Source: Clostridiales bacterium (GTDB taxonomy: Bacteria > Bacillota > Clostridia > Peptostreptococcales > Anaerovoracaceae). From it: a stretch of DNA of 64,000 bases. The translations under genes and the position numbers were made by a program. The notes under the pieces are model-generated. The model ran no database searches and was not told where the DNA came from. It saw only the letters and a program-made list of their open reading frames with translations. Shown here in pieces: positions 50,780 to 59,826 of this stretch. The stretch's first letter is position 1, and each line of letters begins with the position of its first letter. The stretch lies in the NCBI GenBank assembly GCA_015243575.1, contig CP042469.1, forward strand, positions 372,001 through 436,000, written 5' to 3'.

Positions 50780-51514
50780 ATGAAACCAAGTAAAAAGGCA
50801 AGTGAAATGACGGCCAAGGAATTAGCCAGCTATATCGATTACTCTGTGCTGAAACCGGAATTTACGGAACAGGAGATTATCGATCTGACAAAGGATGGGG
50901 TGCGGTTAGGCTGCGCGACCATCTGTATTAATCCGGGTTATATTGGGTTGTGCGAGCCATATGTCAAGGAAAGTGAAACAATGCTCTGCCCGGTTTGTGA
51001 TTTTCCATTCGGAACAAGTACGACAGAGTCCAAGGTAGGTCAGATTGAGATTGTTGCAGGGTATGATTCCGTAAAGGAAGTTGATATTGTTGCAAACTTC
51101 GGATGGATCAGAGGGGGTCTGTATGACAAGGTTACAGAGGATATCCGGGCTTGTGCTGATGCGGCTCATAAATACGGCAGAAAGCTGAAAGTAATTTTTG
51201 AAACCGACGCCTTAACAGAAGATCAGGTCAGAAAAGCCTGCCGCTGTGCAGTGGAAGCCGGAGCAGACTTTGTAAAAACCAGTACAGGGTTTCTCACCGG
51301 GTTTGAAGCCCACGGAGCAACGCCGGAAATTATCAAAGTGATGATGGAGGAAGTCGGTGACAGGTGTAAGGTGAAAGGCAGCGGCTGTATTCGGACCCGA
51401 GAACATTTTCTCCAGCTCATCGACATGGGAATCGACAGAATGGGAGTGGGTTACAAATCAGTTCCTGTTGTTTTGGATGAAAATAAGGAACCAGTTTCCA
51501 ATGATACTTATTAA
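50780..51514 (+). CDS. Deoxyribose-phosphate aldolase family protein (DeoC-type)
   Basis: This 244-residue class I aldolase has the DeoC fold. LKVIFETDALTEDQ carries one conserved lysine and FVKTSTGF carries the Schiff-base lysine. The C-terminal KGSGCIRT loop is also typical. DeoC cleaves 2-deoxyribose 5-phosphate to glyceraldehyde 3-phosphate and acetaldehyde, but relatives act on other sugar or acid phosphates. Beside a PfkB kinase and a Gfo/Idh-type dehydrogenase a modified sugar or nucleoside pathway is likely. AAAGGAG precedes the ATG. Confidence 0.87.
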   Translation: MKPSKKASEMTAKELASYIDYSVLKPEFTEQEIIDLTKDGVRLGCATICINPGYIGLCEPYVKESETMLCPVCDFPFGTSTTESKVGQIEIVAGYDSVKEVDIVANFGWIRGGLYDKVTEDIRACADAAHKYGRKLKVIFETDALTEDQVRKACRCAVEAGADFVKTSTGFLTGFEAHGATPEIIKVMMEEVGDRCKVKGSGCIRTREHFLQLIDMGIDRMGVGYKSVPVVLDENKEPVSNDTY

Positions 51515-51598
51515 ACTTTTTTAAAATGGCTTTCAACCTTATGTTTGTTGCGGCTCCAAAGAGTAAGTTAGAATGTGAACTTGAAAGGGGAAGAATCT

Positions 51599-52816
51599 AT
51601 GAAAAAGATCAAGGCTGCAGTTGCCGGTATGGGCTTTATCGGCACTGCTCACGTTGAGGCGCTGAGAAGGCTGAACAATGTGGAAGTTACAGCGGTTTGC
51701 GGGAGCAAACGGTTCACTGCGGCAAAGGCCGAAGCACTTGGCGTTGAAACCTATTGCAGTGATTACAAAGATATTCTGGAAAACCCGGAAATCGACGCGG
51801 TACATATCTGTACGCCAAATTATCTCCATTACCAGATGGCCAAGGATGCTTTGAATGCAGGCAAACATGTTATTTGTGAAAAGCCGCTGACAACCACCAG
51901 AGAAGAAGCCTTAGAGCTGCTGGCTTTGGCCAAAGAGAAGGGCCTTGTTAATGCCACCAACTTCAATATCAGATTTTATCCTTTGATGCATCAGCTAAAA
52001 GCCATGGTGGACAGAGGAGACATGGGTGATCTCTTCTCCGTCAATGGCTCTTATCTCCAGGACTGGCTCTTTTACGATACGGACTACAACTGGAGACTGG
52101 AGCCTGAACAGTCGGGCGAATCAAGGGCCATCGCAGATATTGGATCCCACTGGATGGATCTCATTGAATTTGTAACAGGATTAAAGGTGACCGAGGTATT
52201 TGCCGATTTTGCGACCTTTCATCAGGTTAGAAAAAAGCCATTGAAACCCGTTGACACCTACTCTGGGAAGCTGCTGACTCCAGAGGATTATCAGGATGTA
52301 CCTATCAATACCGAAGATTATGCAACGGTGATGATGCGGTTTGATAATGGGGGAAGAGGTGTCATGACAGTAAGTCAGGTATTTGCCGGAAAGAAAAATT
52401 GCCTGTCCTTTGATCTGGCAGGCTCTAAGAAATCCGCTTCGTGGGTTTCCGAACGCCCCAATGAAATATGGATTGGCCGAAGGGATACCGCCAATGAATC
52501 TCTGCTGAAAGATCCTTCTATTCTGTACCCTGAAGCCAGTGCATTGATCCACTATCCAGGAGGTCACAATGAAGGCTTCCCGGATACCTTTAAACAAAAC
52601 TTTATTAAGATCTATCAAGCCATTGCTGAGAAGTCAGGCATAGAGCATGCCGGAGAACAGACGAGAGATCAGGCAGCAGATCAAGCCGAGGAACAGACTG
52701 GAAATCTGGCTGCAGATCATGCTGAATATCCTACCTTTGAAGCAGGCTTGAGAGAAATTCATCTCTGTGAGAAGATCATTGAAAGCAATAAAAAGGGTGG
52801 CTGGATAAAGCTGTAG
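51599..52816 (+). CDS. Gfo/Idh/MocA-family oxidoreductase
   Basis: This 405-residue NAD(P)-dependent sugar or inositol dehydrogenase has a Rossmann start AGMGFIGTAHVEAL, the conserved EKPLTT lysine near 96 and the substrate domain behind. ATG 51599 is chosen because AAGGGG precedes it and the Rossmann strand starts at once. Near the end (about residues 350-382) a low-complexity stretch rich in DQA, EQT and ADH (GAT-CA-type repeats) seems inserted between two conserved helices. It is in line with the aldolase gene and the isomerase gene. Confidence 0.87.
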   Translation: MKKIKAAVAGMGFIGTAHVEALRRLNNVEVTAVCGSKRFTAAKAEALGVETYCSDYKDILENPEIDAVHICTPNYLHYQMAKDALNAGKHVICEKPLTTTREEALELLALAKEKGLVNATNFNIRFYPLMHQLKAMVDRGDMGDLFSVNGSYLQDWLFYDTDYNWRLEPEQSGESRAIADIGSHWMDLIEFVTGLKVTEVFADFATFHQVRKKPLKPVDTYSGKLLTPEDYQDVPINTEDYATVMMRFDNGGRGVMTVSQVFAGKKNCLSFDLAGSKKSASWVSERPNEIWIGRRDTANESLLKDPSILYPEASALIHYPGGHNEGFPDTFKQNFIKIYQAIAEKSGIEHAGEQTRDQAADQAEEQTGNLAADHAEYPTFEAGLREIHLCEKIIESNKKGGWIKL

Positions 52817-52832
52817 GATAGAACAGGCGGTT

Positions 52833-52877
52833 GAAGATCAAGCGGATGAAGATCAAGCGGATGAAGATCAAAAGGAT
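52833..52877 (+). repeat. 15-bp tandem repeat, three copies
   Basis: GAAGATCAAGCGGAT occurs at 52833-52847 and 52848-52862 and imperfectly at 52863-52877, in the gap before the isomerase gene. The same GATCA-rich type of repeat is found inside the end of the preceding gene (about 52650-52735). Confidence 0.75.
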
Positions 52878-52928
52878 AACGATCATGCAGTTAAAATAAC
52901 CGAAAGAACCAGATGTGAAAGGAGCGAA

Positions 52929-53846
52929 ATGATGAAGTTAGGTTTGGTAAGTGCCATACTGGCAGGATTAAGCTTTGAAGAGGTTGTTGATTTTGCGGCG
53001 GAGAAGGGATTCTCTTGTCTTGAAATGATGTGCTGGCCGGTGGGAAAGGCGGAGAGAAGATATGCAGGGGTAACCCATATCGATGTGTCAGATATCAGTG
53101 AAGAAAGAATTCATTACATAAAAGACTATATGAATGAAAGAGGTGTGGAAATCTCCGCCCTTGGTTATTATCCTAATCCAATGGATCCGGATCAGGAGAA
53201 AAGTGATTTTTACGTTGCCCATATTAAGAAGATGATTGTTGCTGCAGAAAAGCTGGGGGTCAAGACGATTTGTACCTTCATCGGCAGGGATAAGAATAAA
53301 AATGTAGAGGAGAACTTTGAGAAGTTCAAGGAAATCTGGCCTCCTATTATTCGCTTTGCAGAGGAACACGATGTTAAGGTCGCCATTGAAAACTGCGCAA
53401 TGTATTTTTCCTATGATGAATGGCCCGGCGGTGTCAACCTTGCTTCCTCTCCGGCAATTTGGAGAAGAATGTTTGCTGAGATCCCAAGCGATCATTTTGG
53501 ACTCAATTATGATCCGTCCCATCCCCTTTGGATGCAGATGGATTATATCAAGCCGGTCTACGAATTTAAGGATAAGCTGTTCCATATCCATATCAAAGAT
53601 GCAAAGGTGTTTCAAGACAAGCTGGATGATGTGGGCATCATGGCGACTCCACTTGAGTTCCATTCGCCCAAACTTCCGGGTCTAGGTGATGTGAACTGGG
53701 GCAGATTCATTTCTGCACTTACAGATGTTAAATACAAGGGATATGCTTGCATTGAAGTGGAAGATAAGTCCTTTGAAGACTCTCTTGATGATATCAAAGA
53801 CTCCATCATACTCAGCAAGAGGTATATGGATCAGTTTATTCTTTAG
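52929..53846 (+). CDS. Sugar phosphate isomerase/epimerase (xylose-isomerase-like barrel)
   Basis: This 305-residue TIM-barrel protein has metal-ligand regions VAIENCAM (glutamate), GLNYDPSHPLW (aspartate and histidine), HIHIKD (histidine) and CIEVED (glutamate), as in the AP-endonuclease/xylose-isomerase group that includes IolE, IolI and hydroxypyruvate isomerase. It would isomerise or epimerise the sugar oxidised by the upstream dehydrogenase. Either of two adjoining ATGs (52929 or 52932) can follow the AAAGGAG site. Confidence 0.88.
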   Translation: MMKLGLVSAILAGLSFEEVVDFAAEKGFSCLEMMCWPVGKAERRYAGVTHIDVSDISEERIHYIKDYMNERGVEISALGYYPNPMDPDQEKSDFYVAHIKKMIVAAEKLGVKTICTFIGRDKNKNVEENFEKFKEIWPPIIRFAEEHDVKVAIENCAMYFSYDEWPGGVNLASSPAIWRRMFAEIPSDHFGLNYDPSHPLWMQMDYIKPVYEFKDKLFHIHIKDAKVFQDKLDDVGIMATPLEFHSPKLPGLGDVNWGRFISALTDVKYKGYACIEVEDKSFEDSLDDIKDSIILSKRYMDQFIL

Positions 53847-53919
53847 ATCTAAGGGCATTTCGGCATTGGGATCGCAATGCTTTTCTGTGCAGAGGGGGTA
53901 ACATTGGATCTGATTGAAA

Positions 53920-53935
53920 ATATAATCGATTATAT
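53920..53935 (+). promoter_or_regulatory. ATAATCGATTAT operator, copy 4
   Basis: ATATAATCGATTATAT, a perfect palindrome, lies in the 322-bp gap before the sugar-importer operon, 12 bp before a weak -35 box (TTGAAT, 53947-53952; -10 TAAAAT at 53969-53974). Confidence 0.7.
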
Positions 53936-53990
53936 ATAAATAATTCTTGAATAAACGAGAAGTTGTGGTAAAATGTTATTAAAACAAATC

Positions 53991-54002
53991 ATAATCGATT
54001 AT
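53991..54002 (+). promoter_or_regulatory. ATAATCGATTAT operator, copy 5
   Basis: The second copy in the same gap is followed by the same ATATAAAT as copy 4, so the two are 20-bp direct repeats about 70 bp apart. It lies just behind the candidate start site. The rest of the gap to 54168 shows no gene. Confidence 0.7.
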
Positions 54003-54168
54003 ATATAAATTGGCGACTCCGATTCTCATATTATCCTACGTCTCACATGATCCTACATTTTCATATTATCCGATGAAAGACCTTGACCTATCGTTTGGTA
54101 ATCTTGATACCATATGGCTCAGGATTTCAAAATAAACAGATAACAATAATAAATGAGGAGGCAAATGT

Positions 54169-55272
54169 ATGAAAAGAAAAGGAACCAAGCTTATCGCTCT
54201 GGCACTGGTGACATTGCTCATGAGCATCACCTTGCTCACAGGCTGCGGCGGAGCTGCACCAGAGGAATCATCCGGTCAGGATGGCGCAAAAGACCTTCCA
54301 ACAGTTGGTATCACAACAGGATCATCTGGGACATCCTGGCGTAATATCATGATTGATGCGTTAGAGCAGGTTGGTACAGAGTATAAGGATGCCGGTAAAA
54401 TTGCCGATTACAAAATTGTGAACAATGTGAACAACGGCGATGCAACAGAACAGGCTAACATCATACGTGATTTCATTTCACAGGGTGTTAACATCATACT
54501 CGTGAATCCCAATTCACCCGATGCATTAAACGGTGTTATTAAGGAAGCCCAGGATGCGGGAATCCTAGTACTTGCTTTTGATGCGACTGTAACTGCCCCT
54601 GATGTTGTAAATGTAACCCTTGATCATTACGCTTGGAATGAGAAGAACGTTCAGTTCATCGCAGATGCCATCGGCGGAAAAGGAAATGTGATTCAGGTCT
54701 ATGGTCTTGACGGACATCCGGCGAACAATGAACGAATCCAGGCAACGGATGATGTTCTGGAGAGCTATCCTGATATCAAGATGATCGCAAGCACCTCCGG
54801 CGGGTGGGATCAGACAAAGGCTAAGGAAGTAACAACACAGATCATCGGCTCCGGACAGCAGATCGATGGGGTCATTACGCAGGACAGCATGGGCTTCGGC
54901 GTATTATCTGCATTCCAGGATGCAGGAAAGCTTCCTAAGGTAATGTTTGGTGATCCCGGAACGGCCTTCTTCAAAGAATGGAAAAAGCTTCGTGATGCAG
55001 GCGCTGACTTCAAAGCCTGTGCACAGCCCAATCCTCCGGGCATCGGCGGTACCGGGTTCAGAATCGCGTTGAATCTTTATAATGGTAAAGAATTCAGAGA
55101 AGGCCTCCTTGACGGCACTACATACTTCTATCAGGTCAGCTCATTCTATACCGACGAAAACTTTGACGAAGCATGGGAAATGTTAAAAGATAAGCCGGAC
55201 GATTACCTTCTGAGCGAAATCATGCCTCAGGATAAGGTAGATGAACTGTTCCAGGATCCGATAACAGAATAA
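54169..55272 (+). CDS. Sugar ABC importer substrate-binding lipoprotein
   Basis: This 367-residue protein has a lipoprotein signal (hydrophobic core ALALVTLLMSITLL, LTGC lipobox, lipid cysteine at 26) and a type I periplasmic-binding fold with VGITTGSSGTSWRNIM and ILVNPNSPDALNGV. It belongs to the ribose/galactose-binding group. It is the first gene of a four-gene importer operon under two copies of the ATAATCGATTAT palindrome. The ligand is probably a sugar, polyol or nucleoside. Confidence 0.92.
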   Translation: MKRKGTKLIALALVTLLMSITLLTGCGGAAPEESSGQDGAKDLPTVGITTGSSGTSWRNIMIDALEQVGTEYKDAGKIADYKIVNNVNNGDATEQANIIRDFISQGVNIILVNPNSPDALNGVIKEAQDAGILVLAFDATVTAPDVVNVTLDHYAWNEKNVQFIADAIGGKGNVIQVYGLDGHPANNERIQATDDVLESYPDIKMIASTSGGWDQTKAKEVTTQIIGSGQQIDGVITQDSMGFGVLSAFQDAGKLPKVMFGDPGTAFFKEWKKLRDAGADFKACAQPNPPGIGGTGFRIALNLYNGKEFREGLLDGTTYFYQVSSFYTDENFDEAWEMLKDKPDDYLLSEIMPQDKVDELFQDPITE

Positions 55273-55292
55273 GAGAAAACGATTTGATTTTA

Positions 55293-55339
55293 GGAGGCAG
55301 GATATCCCTGCCTCCCTACCCTCCTTGTCAAAGGAGGGT
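55293..55339 (+). other. Two intercistronic hairpins after the binding-protein gene
   Basis: GGAGGCAGG-N5-CCTGCCTCC (55293-55315) and ACCCTCCTT-GTCA-AAGGAGGGT (55318-55339) are both perfect nine-bp stems without a long T-run. They probably stabilise the binding-protein mRNA or lower expression of the ATPase and permeases. Confidence 0.65.
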
Positions 55340-55414
55340 AAATTATTCTGATCACAATGATACCTATGAGCTATTTTCGATTGATAAAGTGAATGAAAGT
55401 TGGGTGGAACTCGA

Positions 55415-56923
55415 ATGATTTTGGAAGTTAAGGGAATCAGAAAATGTTTCGGCGGAGTGGTTGCCCTTTCTGATGGGAATCTTGTATGCCGGAGGGGAAG
55501 GATAACCGGGCTCCTTGGGGCGAACGGTTCCGGAAAAAGCACTATTTCAAAGATCATTACCGGCGTTTATAGTGCCGATTGCGGTGAAATCAATTACAAC
55601 GGACAGTGTGTAAAATATAAAAACCCAAACGAGGCCAGGCAGGACGGAATCGCCATGGTTTTCCAGAACCTGAGTCTGGTGCCGGATTTGACGGTATGGC
55701 AAAATATCGTTTTGGGCGCGGAGCAGAAGAAAGGACTTGGGCTGGATAATCAATGCGCAAAAGAGCAATCTGAAGCCATCATTCATAAGCTGCAGCCGGG
55801 TCTTGATATCAGCAAGAAAGTAAACCAGCTCAATCCTGGTGAAATGCAAATTGTGGAAATTGCAAAGGCGATTTCGGCAAACCCCAGGCTGCTCATCCTT
55901 GACGAACCCACAGCAGCCCTGGAACAGGCTCAGGTAAAAAATCTTTTTGCTTATATGCGGGAGCTTGCAGAACAGGGTGTGTCCATGATTTTTACCTCTC
56001 ACAGAATGTGGGAAGTTATGGAGATATGCGATGACGTCATCATCTTCAGAAACGGAGAAAATGTAGCGGGAATTGATTTTCATGAAGAAGGTAAAGATGC
56101 CGAAAAGATCATTGGTTATATCACGGGTGATACAAAAAAAGAAGAATGTCAGATTGGAGACAGACAGATAGACGGAGAAACCGTTTTAAGCATAAAGGGA
56201 ATGAACTACGGCAAGATGCTGAAGAACATATCTTTTGATTTGAGAGCAGGAGAGGTTCTCGGAATCGGCGGATTGGCAGGTCAGGGACAGAATGAACTGC
56301 TGCTGGCACTTGCGGGTGCTTACCCGGAACTGAAATGTGATGCTGAAATCAAGGGGCGGAGGGTCAAGCTTACGAAGCCGGTCAATGCTGTGAGAAACAG
56401 TATTCTCCTTGTGCCGGGGGATCGGCAGCTGGAAGGGCTCTTTCTCAAGGATTCTGTCTATAAGAATACGATCTTTCCCAAACTTGCCCTGAAGCGGCAG
56501 CCGATCTTTACACCTGATAAAAAATACAGACAGGAATGTGAACAGATGGTCAAGTCCCTTTCTGTAAAGACCCACAATATTGACACTGCTGTGGGAACCC
56601 TTTCCGGCGGAAACCAGCAAAAGGTCGTTGTGGGAAAATGGCTTTCTTTTGATATCAATGTGCTGCTTCTTGCAGACCCTGCCAAGGGCGTGGATATCGG
56701 AGCCAAACGGGATCTTTATCAATATATCACAGACATGGTCAGGGAAAAGAATACCAGTGTTATTCTGTACGCCAGCGACAGCGAAGAACTGATCCAGTAT
56801 TGTGACAGGGTTCTGATCATGTACGAAGGGCAGATTGTGGAAAGCCTTGAAGGATGCGATATCAATGAAGATGCCATCGTATCGGCTTCCATGTGCATCA
56901 ATAAAGCCAAGGAGGTAGGCTAG
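55415..56923 (+). CDS. Sugar ABC importer ATP-binding protein (RbsA-like)
   Basis: This 502-residue double ATPase has Walker A GANGSGKST and ILDEPTAAL in the first half and LSGGNQQKVVVGKW in the second, whose Walker A region is changed (GLAGQGQNE), as usual for the RbsA/MglA type. The first-half signature reads LNPGEMQIVEIAKAI. ATG 55415 is preferred to an upstream TTG at 55400, because GGGTGGA lies before it and the first strand starts directly. It is in one operon with two permeases. Confidence 0.92.
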   Translation: MILEVKGIRKCFGGVVALSDGNLVCRRGRITGLLGANGSGKSTISKIITGVYSADCGEINYNGQCVKYKNPNEARQDGIAMVFQNLSLVPDLTVWQNIVLGAEQKKGLGLDNQCAKEQSEAIIHKLQPGLDISKKVNQLNPGEMQIVEIAKAISANPRLLILDEPTAALEQAQVKNLFAYMRELAEQGVSMIFTSHRMWEVMEICDDVIIFRNGENVAGIDFHEEGKDAEKIIGYITGDTKKEECQIGDRQIDGETVLSIKGMNYGKMLKNISFDLRAGEVLGIGGLAGQGQNELLLALAGAYPELKCDAEIKGRRVKLTKPVNAVRNSILLVPGDRQLEGLFLKDSVYKNTIFPKLALKRQPIFTPDKKYRQECEQMVKSLSVKTHNIDTAVGTLSGGNQQKVVVGKWLSFDINVLLLADPAKGVDIGAKRDLYQYITDMVREKNTSVILYASDSEELIQYCDRVLIMYEGQIVESLEGCDINEDAIVSASMCINKAKEVG

Positions 56924-57955
56924 ATGATTCAGATCAAAAAGCTACTCGAAATCGAAAACATAAAGAAAATCGTTATGAAGCAGGAGTTTTCAAGTATGTT
57001 GATCCTGCTTGTAATGTTTGTGATTACAGCAGTACTGCAGAATAATTTCTTTGAACGCGGATCGATCATCAGAAACATCAATGCGTTTGCGCCTCTGATT
57101 TTACTGGCCATGGGACAGGCGGTAGTGATTCTTTCCGGCGCGCTTGATCTGTCTGCGGGGGCTGCTTTATCTCTTCAGACTTGTATCCTGACCTTTGTCA
57201 TGAAACAGGCAGATCCCGTTACGGGCGTGTATGCACTCATCCTCTCTTTTATTGCGGCGGTACTGATCGGCGTGATCAACGGCATTGGAATCGGATATCT
57301 CAGAATTCCTCCCGTGATCATCACCTTCGCTACTTCGTACATATGGCTTGGTATCGCGCTGTTCATCAGACCGACACCGGGAGGAGAGGCGGTGAATTGG
57401 TTTAAGATCTTTTATGATGCAAAATCTGCAGAGGGCATTCCTGCGCTGATCAAAGCCATCGGAGGCATTATTCCGCCTGCGCTGATCCTTGTGCTGGTCG
57501 GCTGTCTTTTCTGGTATTTCATAAGCAGAACAAAGACCGGAAGATATATCTATGCCGTAGGGAGCAGCAATGACAGCGCCTATGCCACCGGCATCAACAC
57601 CGCCAGAGTCCAGATGACTGCGTTCATTATCAACTCCGTATTCATATTTTTGGCAGCACTTTTCTTTGTAGGGCAGAATCAGTCAGGCGATGCGAGAATG
57701 GGAGATCCCATGACATTGAAAGCCATTGCAGCAGCAGTGGTTGGGGGAATCGCTCTCACCGGAGGCAAGGGAAGTGTTTATATGGCCATCGTCGGCGCCT
57801 TAATCCTGAGTTTTGTTAATAAAATCATATTTTTCGCCAATATTCCCAATGCGTATCAGACTCTGGTCAGCGGACTGATCATCATTGCGGCAATTGCAAG
57901 CTCTATGGCATATTCTCACATCAATAAGAAGGCAATGCTAAAGGAGAGTAAATGA
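56924..57955 (+). CDS. Sugar ABC importer permease 1 (RbsC-like)
   Basis: This 343-residue permease of the branched-chain/ribose type has SGALDLSAGAALSLQT in the first half and AIAAAVVGGIALTGGKGSVYM in two parts in the second. About nine to ten helices are expected. The start follows the ATPase stop without a gap. It pairs with the next gene to form a heterodimer. Confidence 0.9.
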   Translation: MIQIKKLLEIENIKKIVMKQEFSSMLILLVMFVITAVLQNNFFERGSIIRNINAFAPLILLAMGQAVVILSGALDLSAGAALSLQTCILTFVMKQADPVTGVYALILSFIAAVLIGVINGIGIGYLRIPPVIITFATSYIWLGIALFIRPTPGGEAVNWFKIFYDAKSAEGIPALIKAIGGIIPPALILVLVGCLFWYFISRTKTGRYIYAVGSSNDSAYATGINTARVQMTAFIINSVFIFLAALFFVGQNQSGDARMGDPMTLKAIAAAVVGGIALTGGKGSVYMAIVGALILSFVNKIIFFANIPNAYQTLVSGLIIIAAIASSMAYSHINKKAMLKESK

Positions 57956-57956
57956 T

Positions 57957-58961
57957 ATGAATCCTTTGAAAAATCAAACCAGCAGTATGGGTCTGGTTCA
58001 AAACAGTTCTCTGAGCACAATGTGGAACAACAATAAGAAGACGATTATTGCTTTTCTTTTGATCCTGTTCTTGTTTCTTCTCGGGGAGATCGTGGTCTCC
58101 AATTTTTTGAGTATGGGACAAATTCTTCTGACCATCAAGCTCTCCTCTTTTATTGCGTTATTTGCGCTTTGCCAAATGATTGTAATTGCAGCAGGCGGAG
58201 CAGGCCTTGACCTGTCCGTAGGCTTTACCGCAACGTTGACAGCGATCCTGACCGCATCCGTAATGGATGGGCAGAACGGAAATTTACTTCCTGCAGTCCT
58301 GGTTGCTTTGGCAGTGGGTGCGATGATTGGACTTGCAAACGGTGCTTTGATCGCATATGTCAAGCTGCCGCCCCTCGTTGTCACCATGGCCATGGCAAGC
58401 ATCATTCAAGGTATCATCAACGTCTACACCGCAGGGAAAAACATTACGGGAAAACCGGCTCCGATCTTGGAGATCATAGCGGCTAAGTCCACCGGTATTT
58501 TTCCCAACATTCTTTTCCTGCTGCTGATTGTTGCCGTGGTTGTGATGATCCTCCTTTACAAGACCAAATGGGGGCTTAAGCTGTTCGGTGTGGGAACCAA
58601 CGAAACAACAGCGTATTTGAGTGGAGTGAATGTGAAAGCGGTAAGGCTTGCCGCATTTGTCATCAGCGGGGTGACTGCCAGTCTGATTGGTCTTCTGCTG
58701 ATTGGAAACATGGGAATTGCATTTAAAGATATGGGTTCAAGCTATGTAATGCCAAGTATTGCTGCGGTAGTAGTGGGAGGCGTTTCTCTTGTAGGAGGCG
58801 AAGGAAACTATTTCAGAGTCATTTTGGGGTCCATTTTCCTTCAGACACTAACAAACCTTCTGGTTGCTCTTGGTTGGGGCGATGCGGGGAAATGGCTGGG
58901 ATTTGGGATCGTGCTCTTTGCTTTGCTGATTGCTTATGTCAGCGATAGGCGCAAACGGTAG
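57957..58961 (+). CDS. Sugar ABC importer permease 2 (RbsC-like)
   Basis: This 334-residue partner permease has GGAGLDLSVGFTATLTA in the first half and IAAVVVGGVSLVGGEGN in the second. It starts one base after the stop of permease 1. The importer has two different permeases, as in the Lsr system, whereas classical ribose importers use two copies of one. Confidence 0.9.
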   Translation: MNPLKNQTSSMGLVQNSSLSTMWNNNKKTIIAFLLILFLFLLGEIVVSNFLSMGQILLTIKLSSFIALFALCQMIVIAAGGAGLDLSVGFTATLTAILTASVMDGQNGNLLPAVLVALAVGAMIGLANGALIAYVKLPPLVVTMAMASIIQGIINVYTAGKNITGKPAPILEIIAAKSTGIFPNILFLLLIVAVVVMILLYKTKWGLKLFGVGTNETTAYLSGVNVKAVRLAAFVISGVTASLIGLLLIGNMGIAFKDMGSSYVMPSIAAVVVGGVSLVGGEGNYFRVILGSIFLQTLTNLLVALGWGDAGKWLGFGIVLFALLIAYVSDRRKR

Positions 58962-59130
58962 CCAGGAAGCGAAGCCGGAAGAATCTGGGAACTGAAGCTT
59001 GAAAGAAGCCAGAAACTGAAGCTGTAACGGGAATATGAAACAAGGGGCTGAAGTAGATGCCCAGAACAAGAGAATCAGTGACAACTTATAGATTTCAGAT
59101 ACGAAAAAGAGTGGCAGGAAGGACTGGGCT

Positions 59131-59826
59131 ATGGCAGGAGAGGAAGCAGTAAAACGACAGAAAAAGAAGAACAGCTTATTTCGGAAAGATATCTGCGACT
59201 ACATAAAAGAGTCGATTCTTTCGGGAGAATTGAAGCCGGGAGACCGAATCGTAGAAACCCGATGCGCCAAGGAACTTGGAATCTCTCAGGCATCTGTCAG
59301 GGAGGCCATCAGAGAGCTTGAATTAATCGGACTTGTAGAGAATATCCCCTTTCAGGGCTGCTATGTAAGAGCGCATACCATTCAGGATGTCAGGGATTCC
59401 TATAGAGTTAGGATTAGCCTAGAGACCCTCGGAATTAAGGAAGCTGCTGAGAGCATAACAGAACGACAGCTCCGGGAGATCTATGAAGTGATGAAGGAGA
59501 TGGAAGAAGCTGCGAGAAGACAAGAGTTCGATTTGTATATTAAACTCGATGCGCTGTTTCATCAGAAAATCATTGAGGTACCTCAGAATAAACTGCTCCT
59601 TCGTTTGTGGAATCAATGCCATATCAGGGAATGGACCCATATCGCGACCAAAAAACTTTCGGAAAAAGGTTTGCATCGGTTGGCTTTACGTCATGAATCG
59701 ATCTACAGCGCCCTTGCAGAGCAGAATGCGGAAAAGGCGATGCAGGCTGTCACTTCTCATCTGGAGGAACTCATCGTCGATATGGAAGAAATGGAGAACG
59801 GTTATGTTAGAAAACAGTCTGTTTGA
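59131..59826 (+). CDS. GntR regulator, FCD subfamily, paralog 3
   Basis: This 231-residue regulator is close to those at 42142 and 43080 (GDRIVETRCAKELGISQASVREAIRELELIGLVENI in parts). The FCD domain keeps LFHQKII, LRHESIY and a late histidine. The recognition helix differs at few positions (ASVREA for SPVREA), so an overlapping binding site is likely. No copy of the palindrome is seen upstream. It overlaps the PLP-enzyme gene by 23 bases, so both are made together. Confidence 0.9.
   Translation: MAGEEAVKRQKKKNSLFRKDICDYIKESILSGELKPGDRIVETRCAKELGISQASVREAIRELELIGLVENIPFQGCYVRAHTIQDVRDSYRVRISLETLGIKEAAESITERQLREIYEVMKEMEEAARRQEFDLYIKLDALFHQKIIEVPQNKLLLRLWNQCHIREWTHIATKKLSEKGLHRLALRHESIYSALAEQNAEKAMQAVTSHLEELIVDMEEMENGYVRKQSV

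Noticed and set aside
52817-52928. Possible N-terminal extension of the isomerase with an acidic DQADE repeat
   Set aside because: The frame is open back to the preceding stop but no start codon precedes the repeat, and AAAGGAG stands directly before ATG 52929/52932.
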